Below, in pieces: positions 48,522 to 56,069 of a DNA stretch of 64,000 nucleotides; position 1 is the first letter of the stretch, and the number at the start of each line of letters is the position of its first letter. Location of the stretch: the NCBI RefSeq assembly GCF_004295585.1, contig NZ_AP019400.1:2261501-2325500 (forward strand), in the 5' to 3' direction. The notes below the pieces were generated by a model that was not told where the DNA came from, made no database searches, and saw only the letters and a program-made list of their open reading frames with translations. The stretch comes from Cohnella abietis. GTDB taxonomy: Bacteria; Bacillota; Bacilli; Paenibacillales; Paenibacillaceae. Position numbers and translations under genes: made by a program.

Positions 48522-48536
48522 TTATAATCGTTATCG
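48522..48536. promoter_or_regulatory. Fur/PerR-type operator candidate at tpx
   Basis: TTATAATCGTTATCG: the left half matches the PerR half-site (TTATAAT) exactly, the right half 4 of 7; read on the other strand it matches the Fur 7-1-7 box at about 12 of 15. It overlaps a TATAAT (minus strand, 48521-48526) suitable for tpx. Confidence 0.5.
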
Positions 48537-48591
48537 AATACCCTTGTCCAATCTCTGGAACAAGCGGATGGACATGAAAGGGGATAGAATA

Positions 48592-49494
48592 GTGGAACTG
48601 CGTCAGCTTGAATATTTCGTACAGGTCGCGCGGCTTCAGCATGTTACGAAAGCGGCCGAGGAGCTTCATGTAGCCCAGTCGGCAGTCAGCAGGCAGATTC
48701 ATCGGCTAGAAGAAGAGCTGGGCATACGTCTGTTTATGCAGCGTGGTCGCAATGTTCAGTTAACACCTGTAGGTCAGCTTTTTCTTAAAAGGGCAGAAGC
48801 CATACTCGGCGACTTAGATCGTGCGGTTATGGAAATTCATGAATTTTTAGATCCAGAGGTTGGAGAGATCCGGCTTGGATTTCCTCATAGCTTAGGCATT
48901 AACCTTGTCCCGCAGGTCGTGGCAGCGTTTCGCAAGCTTCATCCCAATGTGAAATTTAAGTTTCGACAAGGGATGTATCCCTCATTAATTCGCGATGTAG
49001 TAGATGCAGAGGTCGATATTGCTTTTATTTCTCCTTTTCCGGACAAGAACGATCAAGTAATTGGAGAGGTTGTGCTGACAGAAGAGCTGTTCGCCATTCT
49101 TCCGGAAAATCATCGCCTTGCTCATGAGGAGTCCATTAAGCTTGGTGATTTGAAGGATGAGACATTCGTTCTGTTCAGCTCTGGCTACTCTCTCAGACCT
49201 ATTGTTTGGGATGCTTGCAGAGAGGCTGGCTTTACGCCGAAAATAGGCTTCGAGAGCGAAGAGGCAGGCACGATAAGGGGGCTTGTGGCAGCGGGGATGG
49301 GCGTCAGCTTGCTCCCGGAGATGGCGATGTATGAAACTAGCTCCATGATGCCTGCGGTCGTTAAAGTGAGCGAGCCGAGGATTAATCGGACAATTGGTTT
49401 AATCCGGAGGTCGGGTGAAAAGCTACCGCAGGTGGTTCATATGTTTCATACCTTCTTGCTTGATTTTTTTCAAAATGAGTATAAGCCACGTTGA
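48592..49494 (+). CDS. LysR-family regulator, GltC-like
   Basis: 300 aa from GTG 48592, which follows AAAGGGGA by 7-8 nt. The N-terminal winged helix-turn-helix is LRQLEYFVQVARLQHVTKAAEELHVAQSAVSRQIHRLEEELG. The effector domain aligns with B. subtilis GltC (same length; shared blocks EIRLGFPHSLG, KFRQGMYPSLI, GLVAAGMGVSLLPE). GltC activates gltAB glutamate synthase; those genes are not in this window, so its target is unknown. It could also act on the divergent tpx gene. Confidence 0.88.
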   Translation: MELRQLEYFVQVARLQHVTKAAEELHVAQSAVSRQIHRLEEELGIRLFMQRGRNVQLTPVGQLFLKRAEAILGDLDRAVMEIHEFLDPEVGEIRLGFPHSLGINLVPQVVAAFRKLHPNVKFKFRQGMYPSLIRDVVDAEVDIAFISPFPDKNDQVIGEVVLTEELFAILPENHRLAHEESIKLGDLKDETFVLFSSGYSLRPIVWDACREAGFTPKIGFESEEAGTIRGLVAAGMGVSLLPEMAMYETSSMMPAVVKVSEPRINRTIGLIRRSGEKLPQVVHMFHTFLLDFFQNEYKPR

Positions 49495-49513
49495 GAAATG
49501 TTCAAAATTAGCG

Positions 49514-49555
49514 AAAGGGCCTGTCCAACTACCGAGGTAGTTGGACAGGCCCTTT
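49514..49555. terminator. Bidirectional terminator
   Basis: Twenty-bp perfect stem starting AAAGGGCCTGTCC with a 2-nt loop centre, followed by TGTTTATTTT. Between the convergent LysR and YugP genes. Confidence 0.9.
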
Positions 49556-49570
49556 GTTTATTTTCAAACC

Positions 49571-50254
49571 TTAATCCCGATTGCTTGTGAATATCATGAT
49601 GTACTTCACTAATTCGAGAAGTGCGATCAGTGCGGCTGCTACATAAGTTAAAGCTGCGGCATTTAATACTTTGGCTACCCCTCGTTCTTCATCCTGGGTG
49701 ATAAAGCCTTCAGATATCATGATGTCACGGGCACGTGAGCTTGCATTGAATTCAACTGGCAGTGTTACAAGTTGGAATGCGACTGCTGCTGAGAAAAATA
49801 TGATTCCGACTCCGATAAGATTTAGTGATTGTAGCAGGAAGCCTCCAATAAGCAAGAGGGGTGCAAATCCTGAAGCGAAGCGGACGACTGGAAACATTCG
49901 GTGTCGCATGACGAGCATCGGATATGAGCTCTGGTGCTGAATGGCATGGCCTACCTCATGGCAAGCAACGGAGATAGCTGAGATAGAGTTCTCATAATAT
50001 ACTGGCTCTGACAGTCGTACGACGCGGTTGATGGGATCGTAATGGTCAGTGAGCCTGCCTGGAACAGGTTCGATCGGTACATCGTGCAGTCCGTTGCGAT
50101 CGAGCATGCGTCTTGCTGCTTCATAACCAGTTAATCCGGTGGCGCTTTTCACTTCTGACCAATGATTGAATGTGGTTTTTACTCGGTATTGGGCCCATAG
50201 CGATAAAACAAAAGCAATAATGATGAGAAAGTCCATTGGGTGAAAGAAAAGCAT
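49571..50254 (-). CDS. YugP-like zinc metallopeptidase
   Basis: 227 aa. An N-terminal helix, then the zinc motif HEVGH (H99-H103) within SVACHEVGHAIQHQ, and three later hydrophobic segments. This is Pfam 'putative neutral zinc metallopeptidase' (YugP). Substrate unknown; probably a membrane-bound protease. ATG 50254 follows GGAGGGG by 9 nt and is preferred over an upstream TTG that overlaps the site. An ATT microsatellite (about 50270-50290) lies just upstream. Confidence 0.88.
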   Translation of the reverse strand: MLFFHPMDFLIIIAFVLSLWAQYRVKTTFNHWSEVKSATGLTGYEAARRMLDRNGLHDVPIEPVPGRLTDHYDPINRVVRLSEPVYYENSISAISVACHEVGHAIQHQSSYPMLVMRHRMFPVVRFASGFAPLLLIGGFLLQSLNLIGVGIIFFSAAVAFQLVTLPVEFNASSRARDIMISEGFITQDEERGVAKVLNAAALTYVAAALIALLELVKYIMIFTSNRD

Positions 50255-50313
50255 GGGAGAAGTCCCCTCCAATTATTATTATTATTATTATAGTAGGTCT
50301 AAGTTATTGGGCA

Positions 50314-50766
50314 TTACATGAAATTACCTTTTCCTAAAAGAAGAAGCAAAGCTTCTACACAGGCAGCAGTCTGTGGTGTAATAGCTCGAAAAAGTCGTTT
50401 GGCTTGCTGTGGCTTCAACTGCTCTAAAACAGGCTCTAGCTCCTTGACTTCGCGTTCCAGCATGGCTAAGTGTACTTGTAAGTCCGAAAGCTTACGAGAT
50501 ACCGCTTCATTCGTTACGACGTGATTAATGGAAGTGAATTGGTCACGAATTTCTTCCAAAGAATATTTCTGCGCCTTTAGCTGCTCGATACGGCGAATGC
50601 GTGTCAATGTTTCATCATCATATAGTCGATAATTTCCAGTAGATCTTTTGGCTGGAGCCAAAAGACCCAAGCCAGTGTAGTAATCAATGGTACGAGGGCT
50701 TATACCGGCCAATGTGGAAAGTTCTCCAATCCGGTACAGGCGAGCATTTATCGATCCATTCCTCAT
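50314..50766 (-). CDS. MerR-family transcriptional regulator
   Basis: 150 aa. The N-terminal MerR DNA-binding domain is YRIGELSTLAGISPRTIDYYTGLGLLAPAKRSTGNYRLYDDETLTRIRRIEQLKAQKYSLEEI. A coiled coil follows (about 80-125, LSDLQVHLAMLEREVKELEPVLEQLK). The short C-terminus has one Cys (TAACVEALLLLLG) and no evident effector domain, so it belongs with small MerR proteins such as GlnR/TnrA-like or YfmP-like ones. AAAGG lies 8-9 nt before the ATG. Its target is unknown; amt is divergent from it. Confidence 0.88.
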   Translation of the reverse strand: MRNGSINARLYRIGELSTLAGISPRTIDYYTGLGLLAPAKRSTGNYRLYDDETLTRIRRIEQLKAQKYSLEEIRDQFTSINHVVTNEAVSRKLSDLQVHLAMLEREVKELEPVLEQLKPQQAKRLFRAITPQTAACVEALLLLLGKGNFM

Positions 50767-51067
50767 CGATATCACCTTTCCTTCCTGCGCGTTTCTTCAT
50801 AGCTCTATCATACCGAATCGCGAACCATACAGTCAAACGTAGTGCTTTAGCCGTTATCATGGATCTCGTATGCAAAATGGTGCTATATGAGATGTGATGT
50901 TACATATAATGCCGTAAGTTGAGGTTTTCGAATGCTTGCTAATGAAAAAGGGGGAGGAGAACGTTTTTTTAGTGGGTTATGTAGGCTATTTCCTAACATT
51001 GAGCAGTTAAATCATGGTTAATGTTAGATTTTTGGTGTATTTTATTAATATTTTTATGAAAACTGTA

Positions 51068-51096
51068 TTGTCAAATCGTCGATATCACCCTATAAT
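51068..51096 (+). promoter_or_regulatory. Sigma-A promoter of amt
   Basis: TTGTCA, 17-bp spacer, TATAAT. Predicted start is near 51103. The rest of the gap 50767-51067 is AT-rich and contains an inverted pair CTAACATT/AATGTTAG (50993-51000 and 51020-51027). Confidence 0.8.
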
Positions 51097-51117
51097 GACA
51101 TTAAGTCTTTCTTGATA

Positions 51118-51134
51118 TGTCAGGAAACATTACA
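51118..51134 (+). promoter_or_regulatory. GlnR/TnrA-type nitrogen-control box
   Basis: TGTCAGGAAACATTACA matches the GlnR/TnrA consensus TGTNA-N7-TNACA at every defined position. It lies about 15-31 bp after the predicted transcription start of amt. Confidence 0.75.
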
Positions 51135-51153
51135 CACTTAGGGAGTGGTTGTT

Positions 51154-52518
51154 ATGATTAAGAAAAGTTTAATATCGCTAGGTGCATTGCTACTATTGTT
51201 TCCGACAATGGCGTTCGCTGAGGATCCATCAGCAAGTCAGCTTAACATGGGGCTTAACGCATTATGGGTGATGCTAGCTGCAATTCTTGTTCTTCTCATG
51301 CAAGGCGGATTTATTCTTCTGGAAGCTGGATCCACTCGAATGAAAAATGCAGGTCATGTTGCTGGTAAAACGATATTTACACTTGGGCTGGCTTCGATCG
51401 TTTATTGGGCAGTCGGATATGGAATCACATTCGGGGGCGATGCATCCGAATCACTAAATAAATTTATTGGTATAGGAGATTTCTTCTTCAATCCTAGTTT
51501 CGCTGCATTAGCTGGAGATGATTATCCATCGTCCGTATTCTTCGTTTTCCAACTTGCTTTTGCAGCAGTATCGCTTTCCATCGCATGGGGCGGCTTCGCA
51601 GAGCGAGCTAAATTATCGGCTTACCTCATCTTTACATTATTTTTCGTTTCTGTAATCTACCCAGTTGTTGCTCATTGGATCTGGGGCGGTGGTTGGTTAG
51701 CTGAAGATGGAGCGCAAGATTTCGCGGGTTCAACTGTTGTTCATTTAACAGGTGCAATGGCTGCATTTGCAGCAACTATCTTGCTGAAGCCTCGGATTGG
51801 GAAATTCAATAAGGATGGATCTGCCAATGAAATTCTTGGTCATAACCAAGTGTTTACTGCTCTAGCGGTTTTGATTCTGTGGGTAGGTTGGTTCGGGTTC
51901 AATGCAGGAAGCACAGCTGCTATAGGTGACGGATTCTTCGGCTTTGTAGCATTTAACACGCAGCTTGGCGCTGCAGCAGGTGCGGTATCAGCTCTGTTGA
52001 TTTCCTGGCTCGTGAACGGTAAAGCAGATATTACGGCTATGCTGAACGGGGCTCTCGCAGGCCTGGTTGCTATCACAGCGTCTTGCGCATTCGTTGATCC
52101 TTGGGCAGCGGTAGTTATCGGTCTAGTTGCTGGTGTGCTTGTGTTCTTCAGTGCTAAATTTTTCGAGAAAATGAAAGTAGATGATCCTATCTTCGCTCTT
52201 TCGGTTCATGGAGCAGCAGGAGTTTGGGGAACATTGGCGAATGGTTTGTTTGCAACAGAAGAGTTGTCCGCTAAAGTAGGTGTTGGTAAAGCTGGTTTGT
52301 TTGAAGGCGGCGGATGGGGACAATTGTGGGTACAATTTGAATCGGTTGTCGTTTGCGGAGCATTCGCATTCCTTGCATCTTACATCGTATTGTGGGTTGT
52401 AAAACAAGTAATCGGACTCCGTGTAACAGAAGAACAAGAAATTATTGGTTTGGATTTGAGCGAGCATGGTAACTACGGCTACCCTGAGCAATTGAAAAAA
52501 GAGAATGCATCTGTATAA
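51154..52518 (+). CDS. amt: Ammonium transporter Amt
   Basis: 454 aa with an N-terminal signal-like segment (MIKKSLISLGALLLLFPTMAFA) and 11 hydrophobic helices. Amt signatures: WVMLAAILVLLMQGGFILLEAGSTRMKN, FGGFAERAKLSAY-like WGGFAERAKLSAYLIF, HLTGAMAAFAATILL, WVGWFGFNAGST and SVHGAAGVWGTLANGLFA (with the pore His). The protein conducts ammonium in nitrogen limitation. ATG 51154 follows GGGAG. The usual partner glnK is not adjacent; a GlnD-like DUF294 gene and an exonuclease gene follow on the same strand. Confidence 0.96.
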   Translation: MIKKSLISLGALLLLFPTMAFAEDPSASQLNMGLNALWVMLAAILVLLMQGGFILLEAGSTRMKNAGHVAGKTIFTLGLASIVYWAVGYGITFGGDASESLNKFIGIGDFFFNPSFAALAGDDYPSSVFFVFQLAFAAVSLSIAWGGFAERAKLSAYLIFTLFFVSVIYPVVAHWIWGGGWLAEDGAQDFAGSTVVHLTGAMAAFAATILLKPRIGKFNKDGSANEILGHNQVFTALAVLILWVGWFGFNAGSTAAIGDGFFGFVAFNTQLGAAAGAVSALLISWLVNGKADITAMLNGALAGLVAITASCAFVDPWAAVVIGLVAGVLVFFSAKFFEKMKVDDPIFALSVHGAAGVWGTLANGLFATEELSAKVGVGKAGLFEGGGWGQLWVQFESVVVCGAFAFLASYIVLWVVKQVIGLRVTEEQEIIGLDLSEHGNYGYPEQLKKENASV

Positions 52519-52575
52519 TCAAATTGTCCATTAACTAGCTTAACTTAACGTAAATACAGGAGGGGTAGAAGCCGC

Positions 52576-53664
52576 ATGCATAATCCCCAGCGGGAGAAGC
52601 GGTTGCTTGATATCGCCAGCGCCGAAGAGCTTGGACAATTAAGGTTCATAAGAGAAACAGAGCAGGATCAGTTGGCGACGGAGCTGTCCACCTCTCCAAT
52701 AGATGAAGTAGTAGAGAGATTAAATGCGCTTCATGACTCTCTCATTACTCAAGCATTAAAGCTAGCGGAGGCTGATATGGCACGGTTGGGGCATGGGGCC
52801 CCTCCCGTGCCTTATACGTATATGCTGTATGGCAGCGGTGGGCGTTTTGAGCAGACGATGTGTAGTGATCAAGATAGCGGTCTTGTCTATGCGAATGCAT
52901 CCGATGAGCAGGAAGATGAACGCTGTCGTAGCTTTTTTCCTAAATTTACGGAAACGGTGGTCCAATATTTAATTAAGCTTGGGTATCCCCCCTGTGAAGG
53001 CAAGGTTATTGCATCGAACCCAGAATGGTGCTTGTCATTGAAAGGCTGGGAGGGAAAAATAAATAGCTGGTTTACTGAACCGAGCTGGGAAAATGTACGC
53101 TATCTTCTCATTGCAGCAGATGGTCGTCCTATAGCTGGAAGCTTGGAGTTAGCGGGCAGGCTGCAGGAGTACTTTTTCAATGATCTAATTGAAAATCCAG
53201 TCATCGCACAGAGAATGATTGAAAATACGATTAGGTATAAGGTGCTAGTTGGAGTATTCGGTCAATTATTGACTGAACAGTATGGGGAAAATGCAGGTAG
53301 CTTAGATATCAAATATGGGGCTTACATTCCTATGGTTAACGCATTTCGGCTGCTTGCTGTACAGGCTGGCATCAGAGAAACAAGCACACTTAAACGAATC
53401 GAAGCCCTTCATAGTGCTAGCTTGCTGACACGGGAGGAAGCAGATGAAGCCTCTGAAGCATTTATTTTTTTCCTAAAGATGAGAATGCTTACGATTGTCA
53501 CTGATGACAAGGGTCAATGGGTCGGAACGGGAAAAATCTCGCGTGAGCAATTAACAAAGGAAATAAGATTGCCGCTCAAAAAAGCGCTAAAAGCAGGTAG
53601 AAAAATTCAGCTTAGAGTTCAACGGGAGTTGCAGCACCGCTTCGGCGGGAGGTGGAGGCAATGA
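52576..53664 (+). CDS. DUF294 nucleotidyltransferase-like protein (GlnD-like)
   Basis: 362 aa. The N-terminal helical part (to about 75) leads into a nucleotidyltransferase domain with the signature YGSGGRFEQTMCSDQDSGLVY (near residue 86-106: the GSGGR loop and the D-x-D metal pair). A C-terminal DUF294_C substrate-binding domain follows (about 210-350). This architecture is like the catalytic part of GlnD, the PII uridylyltransferase, without HD or ACT domains. GGAGGGG lies before the ATG. Linkage to amt suggests a nitrogen-related role; its target is unknown. Confidence 0.85.
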   Translation: MHNPQREKRLLDIASAEELGQLRFIRETEQDQLATELSTSPIDEVVERLNALHDSLITQALKLAEADMARLGHGAPPVPYTYMLYGSGGRFEQTMCSDQDSGLVYANASDEQEDERCRSFFPKFTETVVQYLIKLGYPPCEGKVIASNPEWCLSLKGWEGKINSWFTEPSWENVRYLLIAADGRPIAGSLELAGRLQEYFFNDLIENPVIAQRMIENTIRYKVLVGVFGQLLTEQYGENAGSLDIKYGAYIPMVNAFRLLAVQAGIRETSTLKRIEALHSASLLTREEADEASEAFIFFLKMRMLTIVTDDKGQWVGTGKISREQLTKEIRLPLKKALKAGRKIQLRVQRELQHRFGGRWRQ

Positions 53665-54404
53665 AGGAGCCCAAGGATACAAATTCAATGGGGCGAATGT
53701 GGAATTTATACAAGATGGGTGGGCTTACTCCTGCTATTGCATCTATGCTCGGTTCTTCCAATGCTCAGCAAATGGCCTTTATCCGTTCCATGTCACGTGA
53801 TCAACGTAAGGAAAGCTCCTTAGAGATGCAGTTATCGGATATGGAGGCAGTTGTTTTCGATTTGGAAACAACCGGATTCTATCCGTATAATGGCGATGAA
53901 ATTCTGTCTATTGGCGGAGTTATTATCCGTGGGGACAATTTTGAAGAAGCTGCACCGTTCTATCAGCTTGTGAATCCGAAGAGAAAAGTTCCTCGACATA
54001 TAACGGAGTTAACGGGGATTACGAACGAGATGGCTGAGAATGCTCCCGATCTCATGCAGGTGCTGCATGATTTCATGAATTTTGCTGGAAAAAGGGTGCT
54101 TATTGCGCATGGTAGCGGACATGATAAGCAATTTCTGAATTCTGCACTCTGGCGGACGTCAAAGATTAATCTAACACACCGCATATTGGACACGATGATG
54201 ATTGCTAAATGGTTGGAGCCCAAAGCCATCCATTATGGCTTGGATGAAGTGCTGGAACGCTACGGGGTTGAAGTAACAGAGCGCCATCATGCGCTTCATG
54301 ATTCCGTAATGACTGCGAAGCTCTATTTTCGCTTCCTAAAGCTAATTGCTGACCGTCAGGTTACAACGCTCGGTGAGCTATATGCTTATTTAAGCCGCCA
54401 TTGA
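53661..54404 (+). CDS. DnaQ-like 3'-5' exonuclease
   Basis: 247 aa. DEDDh exonuclease motifs: ExoI VFDLETTGFYP (near residue 60), ExoII LIAHGSGHDKQFLN (near 150) and ExoIII RHHALHDSVMTAKLYF (near 215). About 50 N-terminal residues precede the domain. Related to PolC/DnaQ proofreading domains, but it stands alone. Start ATG 53661 overlaps the stop of the DUF294 gene (ATGA), with GGAGGTGGAGG upstream. A GTG at 53652 is the alternative. Third gene of the amt operon; its substrate is unknown. Confidence 0.9.
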   Translation: MKEPKDTNSMGRMWNLYKMGGLTPAIASMLGSSNAQQMAFIRSMSRDQRKESSLEMQLSDMEAVVFDLETTGFYPYNGDEILSIGGVIIRGDNFEEAAPFYQLVNPKRKVPRHITELTGITNEMAENAPDLMQVLHDFMNFAGKRVLIAHGSGHDKQFLNSALWRTSKINLTHRILDTMMIAKWLEPKAIHYGLDEVLERYGVEVTERHHALHDSVMTAKLYFRFLKLIADRQVTTLGELYAYLSRH

Positions 54405-54430
54405 TCAATGACCAACAACCAACGGGTCGC

Positions 54431-54832
54431 TTAGTAGCCCTCAGTGCGTTGTTCGCATATGGATGGGTCAATAGGGCTCTCTTAGTAGCCGTGAGTGCGT
54501 TATTCGTGGGTGGAAGGGTCGATGCGACAATCATAGTAGCCGTGAGTGCGTTGTTTGTGTGCGGATGAGTATTTGAGGATGTCTTAGTAGCCCTCAGTGC
54601 GTTATTTGTGTGCGGATGAGTATTTGAGGTTGTCTTAGTAGCCGTCAGTGCGTTATTTGAGTGAGGGAGGAAGAATTCGGCTATCTTAGTAGCCGTGAGT
54701 GCGTTAATTGAGTATGGAAGGGAGAATTCGGCTATCTTAGTAGCCGTGAGTGCGTTATTTGTGTGCGGAGGGAGAATTCAGCTATCCTTAGTAGTCAGTG
54801 TGTTATTTGTGCGTGGAGTCTGGTTACGAGTA
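54431..54832. repeat. Tandem array 3: eight 51-bp units
   Basis: Unit starts at 54431, 54482, 54533, 54584, 54635, 54686, 54737 and 54788, an exact 51-bp step; the last unit is short by a few bases. Each has a conserved head TTAGTAGCCGTGAGTGCGTT plus ATTT, then about 27 bp that drift between units (GGATGAGTATTTGAGG versus GGGAGAATTCGGCTATC). The array follows the exonuclease gene and ends at the stop codon of the frameshifted gene. Confidence 0.92.
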
Positions 54833-55116
54833 TCAGTTTGTTAATAAAATAGGTATTTCAATAGAATGAGTGCCCATAACCTTTATGCCATCTTTTTTGT
54901 CGGAGCCGACTTCAACGCCAATTTTGAATGTTGCTGGTTGATGTGAGGCATTATTATCAGAAACTAAATCGATCACAACTGTTCCTGTGCCGCCACCTGT
55001 TGAAATGTAACTGTGATTTCTTCCGACTTCTATAAAAGTATTCCATTTATTAACCGAACCTGCAGAAGTCCACGTCGTTATGAAGTTCGATTATCTTTTA
55101 CGACTTTTTGAATCAA
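54833..55116 (-). pseudogene. Small gene broken by a one-base frameshift
   Basis: On the minus strand GGAGGAGGTG (55125-55134) lies 8 nt before TTG 55116, which opens IQKVVKDNRTS then a stop. One base out of frame, translation continues for about 80 codons without a stop: TTWTSAGSVNKWNTFIEVG, then NHSYISTGGGTGTVVIDLVS, ending HSIEIPILLTN before TGA at 54833. The total is 284 bp, one base short of a multiple of three, which fits a single deletion near 55082. I do not recognise the family; the product looks like a small beta-rich protein of about 94 aa. A real programmed shift or a sequencing error are alternatives. Confidence 0.6.
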
Positions 55117-55222
55117 GCCAAACACACCTCCTCCATAATGTAACTTCACATAATTTCACCAACTTATACCATATTACGGTAAGCGTCAAATAGCTCCCAA
55201 CTTATCGTGAAGATGAGGGCTT

Positions 55223-56054
55223 CCTCCAACTAAATTTCACCACCGGTGCACGCGGGATAGAGAAGAGCGGCGATACCGACTAATTCGGGTCAGCAAGGCA
55301 AGTTTGAGATAGAGTAAAGCGGAGGGACCGACTAATTGGTGCTACAGTGGCACGTGTGAGATAGAATAGAGCGGCATCACCGACTAATTCGGGATACTGA
55401 GGCGCGTATGAGATGGAGAAAAGCGGGGATACCGACTAATTGGCGAGACAGTGGCACGTGTGAGATAGAATAGAGCGGCATCACCGACTAATTCGGGTCA
55501 GCAAGGCAAGTTTGAGATAGAGAAAAGCGGCGATACCGACTAATTGGCGCTACAGTGGCACGTGTGAGATAGAATAGAGCGGCATCACCGACTAATTCGG
55601 GTTACCAAGGCAAGTTTGAGTTAGAGTAAAGCGGAGGGACTGACTAATTGGCGCGACAGTGGCACGTGTGAGATAGAATAGAGCGGCATCACCGACTAAT
55701 TCGGGAACCTGAGGCGCGTATGAGTTAGAGAAAAGCGGTGAAACCGACTAATTGGTGCGATAGTGGCACGTGTGAGATAGAATAGAGCGGCATCACCGAC
55801 TAATTGGCGAGACAGTGGCACGTGTGAGATAGAATAGAGCGGCATCACCGACTAATTCGGGTTACCAAGGCAAGTTTGAGTTGGAGTAAAGCGGAGGGAC
55901 CGACTAATTGGCGCGACAGTGGCACGTGTGAGATAGAATAGAGCGGCATCACCGACTAATTCGGACAGCAAAGCAAGTTTGAGATAGAGAAGAGCGGCGC
56001 CCCAGACTCATTCCCACCACCAAGGCGCCTTCCAGACAGAGCTGAGGTGAAGCT
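55223..56054. repeat. Tandem array 4: sixteen 52-bp units
   Basis: ACCGACTAATT recurs at 55275, 55327, 55379, 55431, 55483, 55535, 55587, 55639, 55691, 55743, 55795, 55847, 55899 and 55951, an exact 52-bp step, with degenerate units at each end. Two types alternate: one with TTCGGG and CAAGGCAAGTTTGAG (or GAGGCGCGTATGAG), the other with TTGGCGCGACAGTGGCACG. The only break is two adjacent units of the second type at 55743-55846. The array ends about 15 bp from the stop codon of the minus-strand MFS gene. Unit length is not a multiple of three, so it does not code for a repeat protein. Confidence 0.94.
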
Positions 56055-56069
56055 CGCCGAAACAATCCT

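Noticed and set aside
54431-54832. Possible CRISPR array (24-bp constant, 27-bp variable units)
   Set aside because: The 'spacers' are clearly related to each other and drift gradually; there is no cas gene, and heads vary too. It is a tandem repeat.
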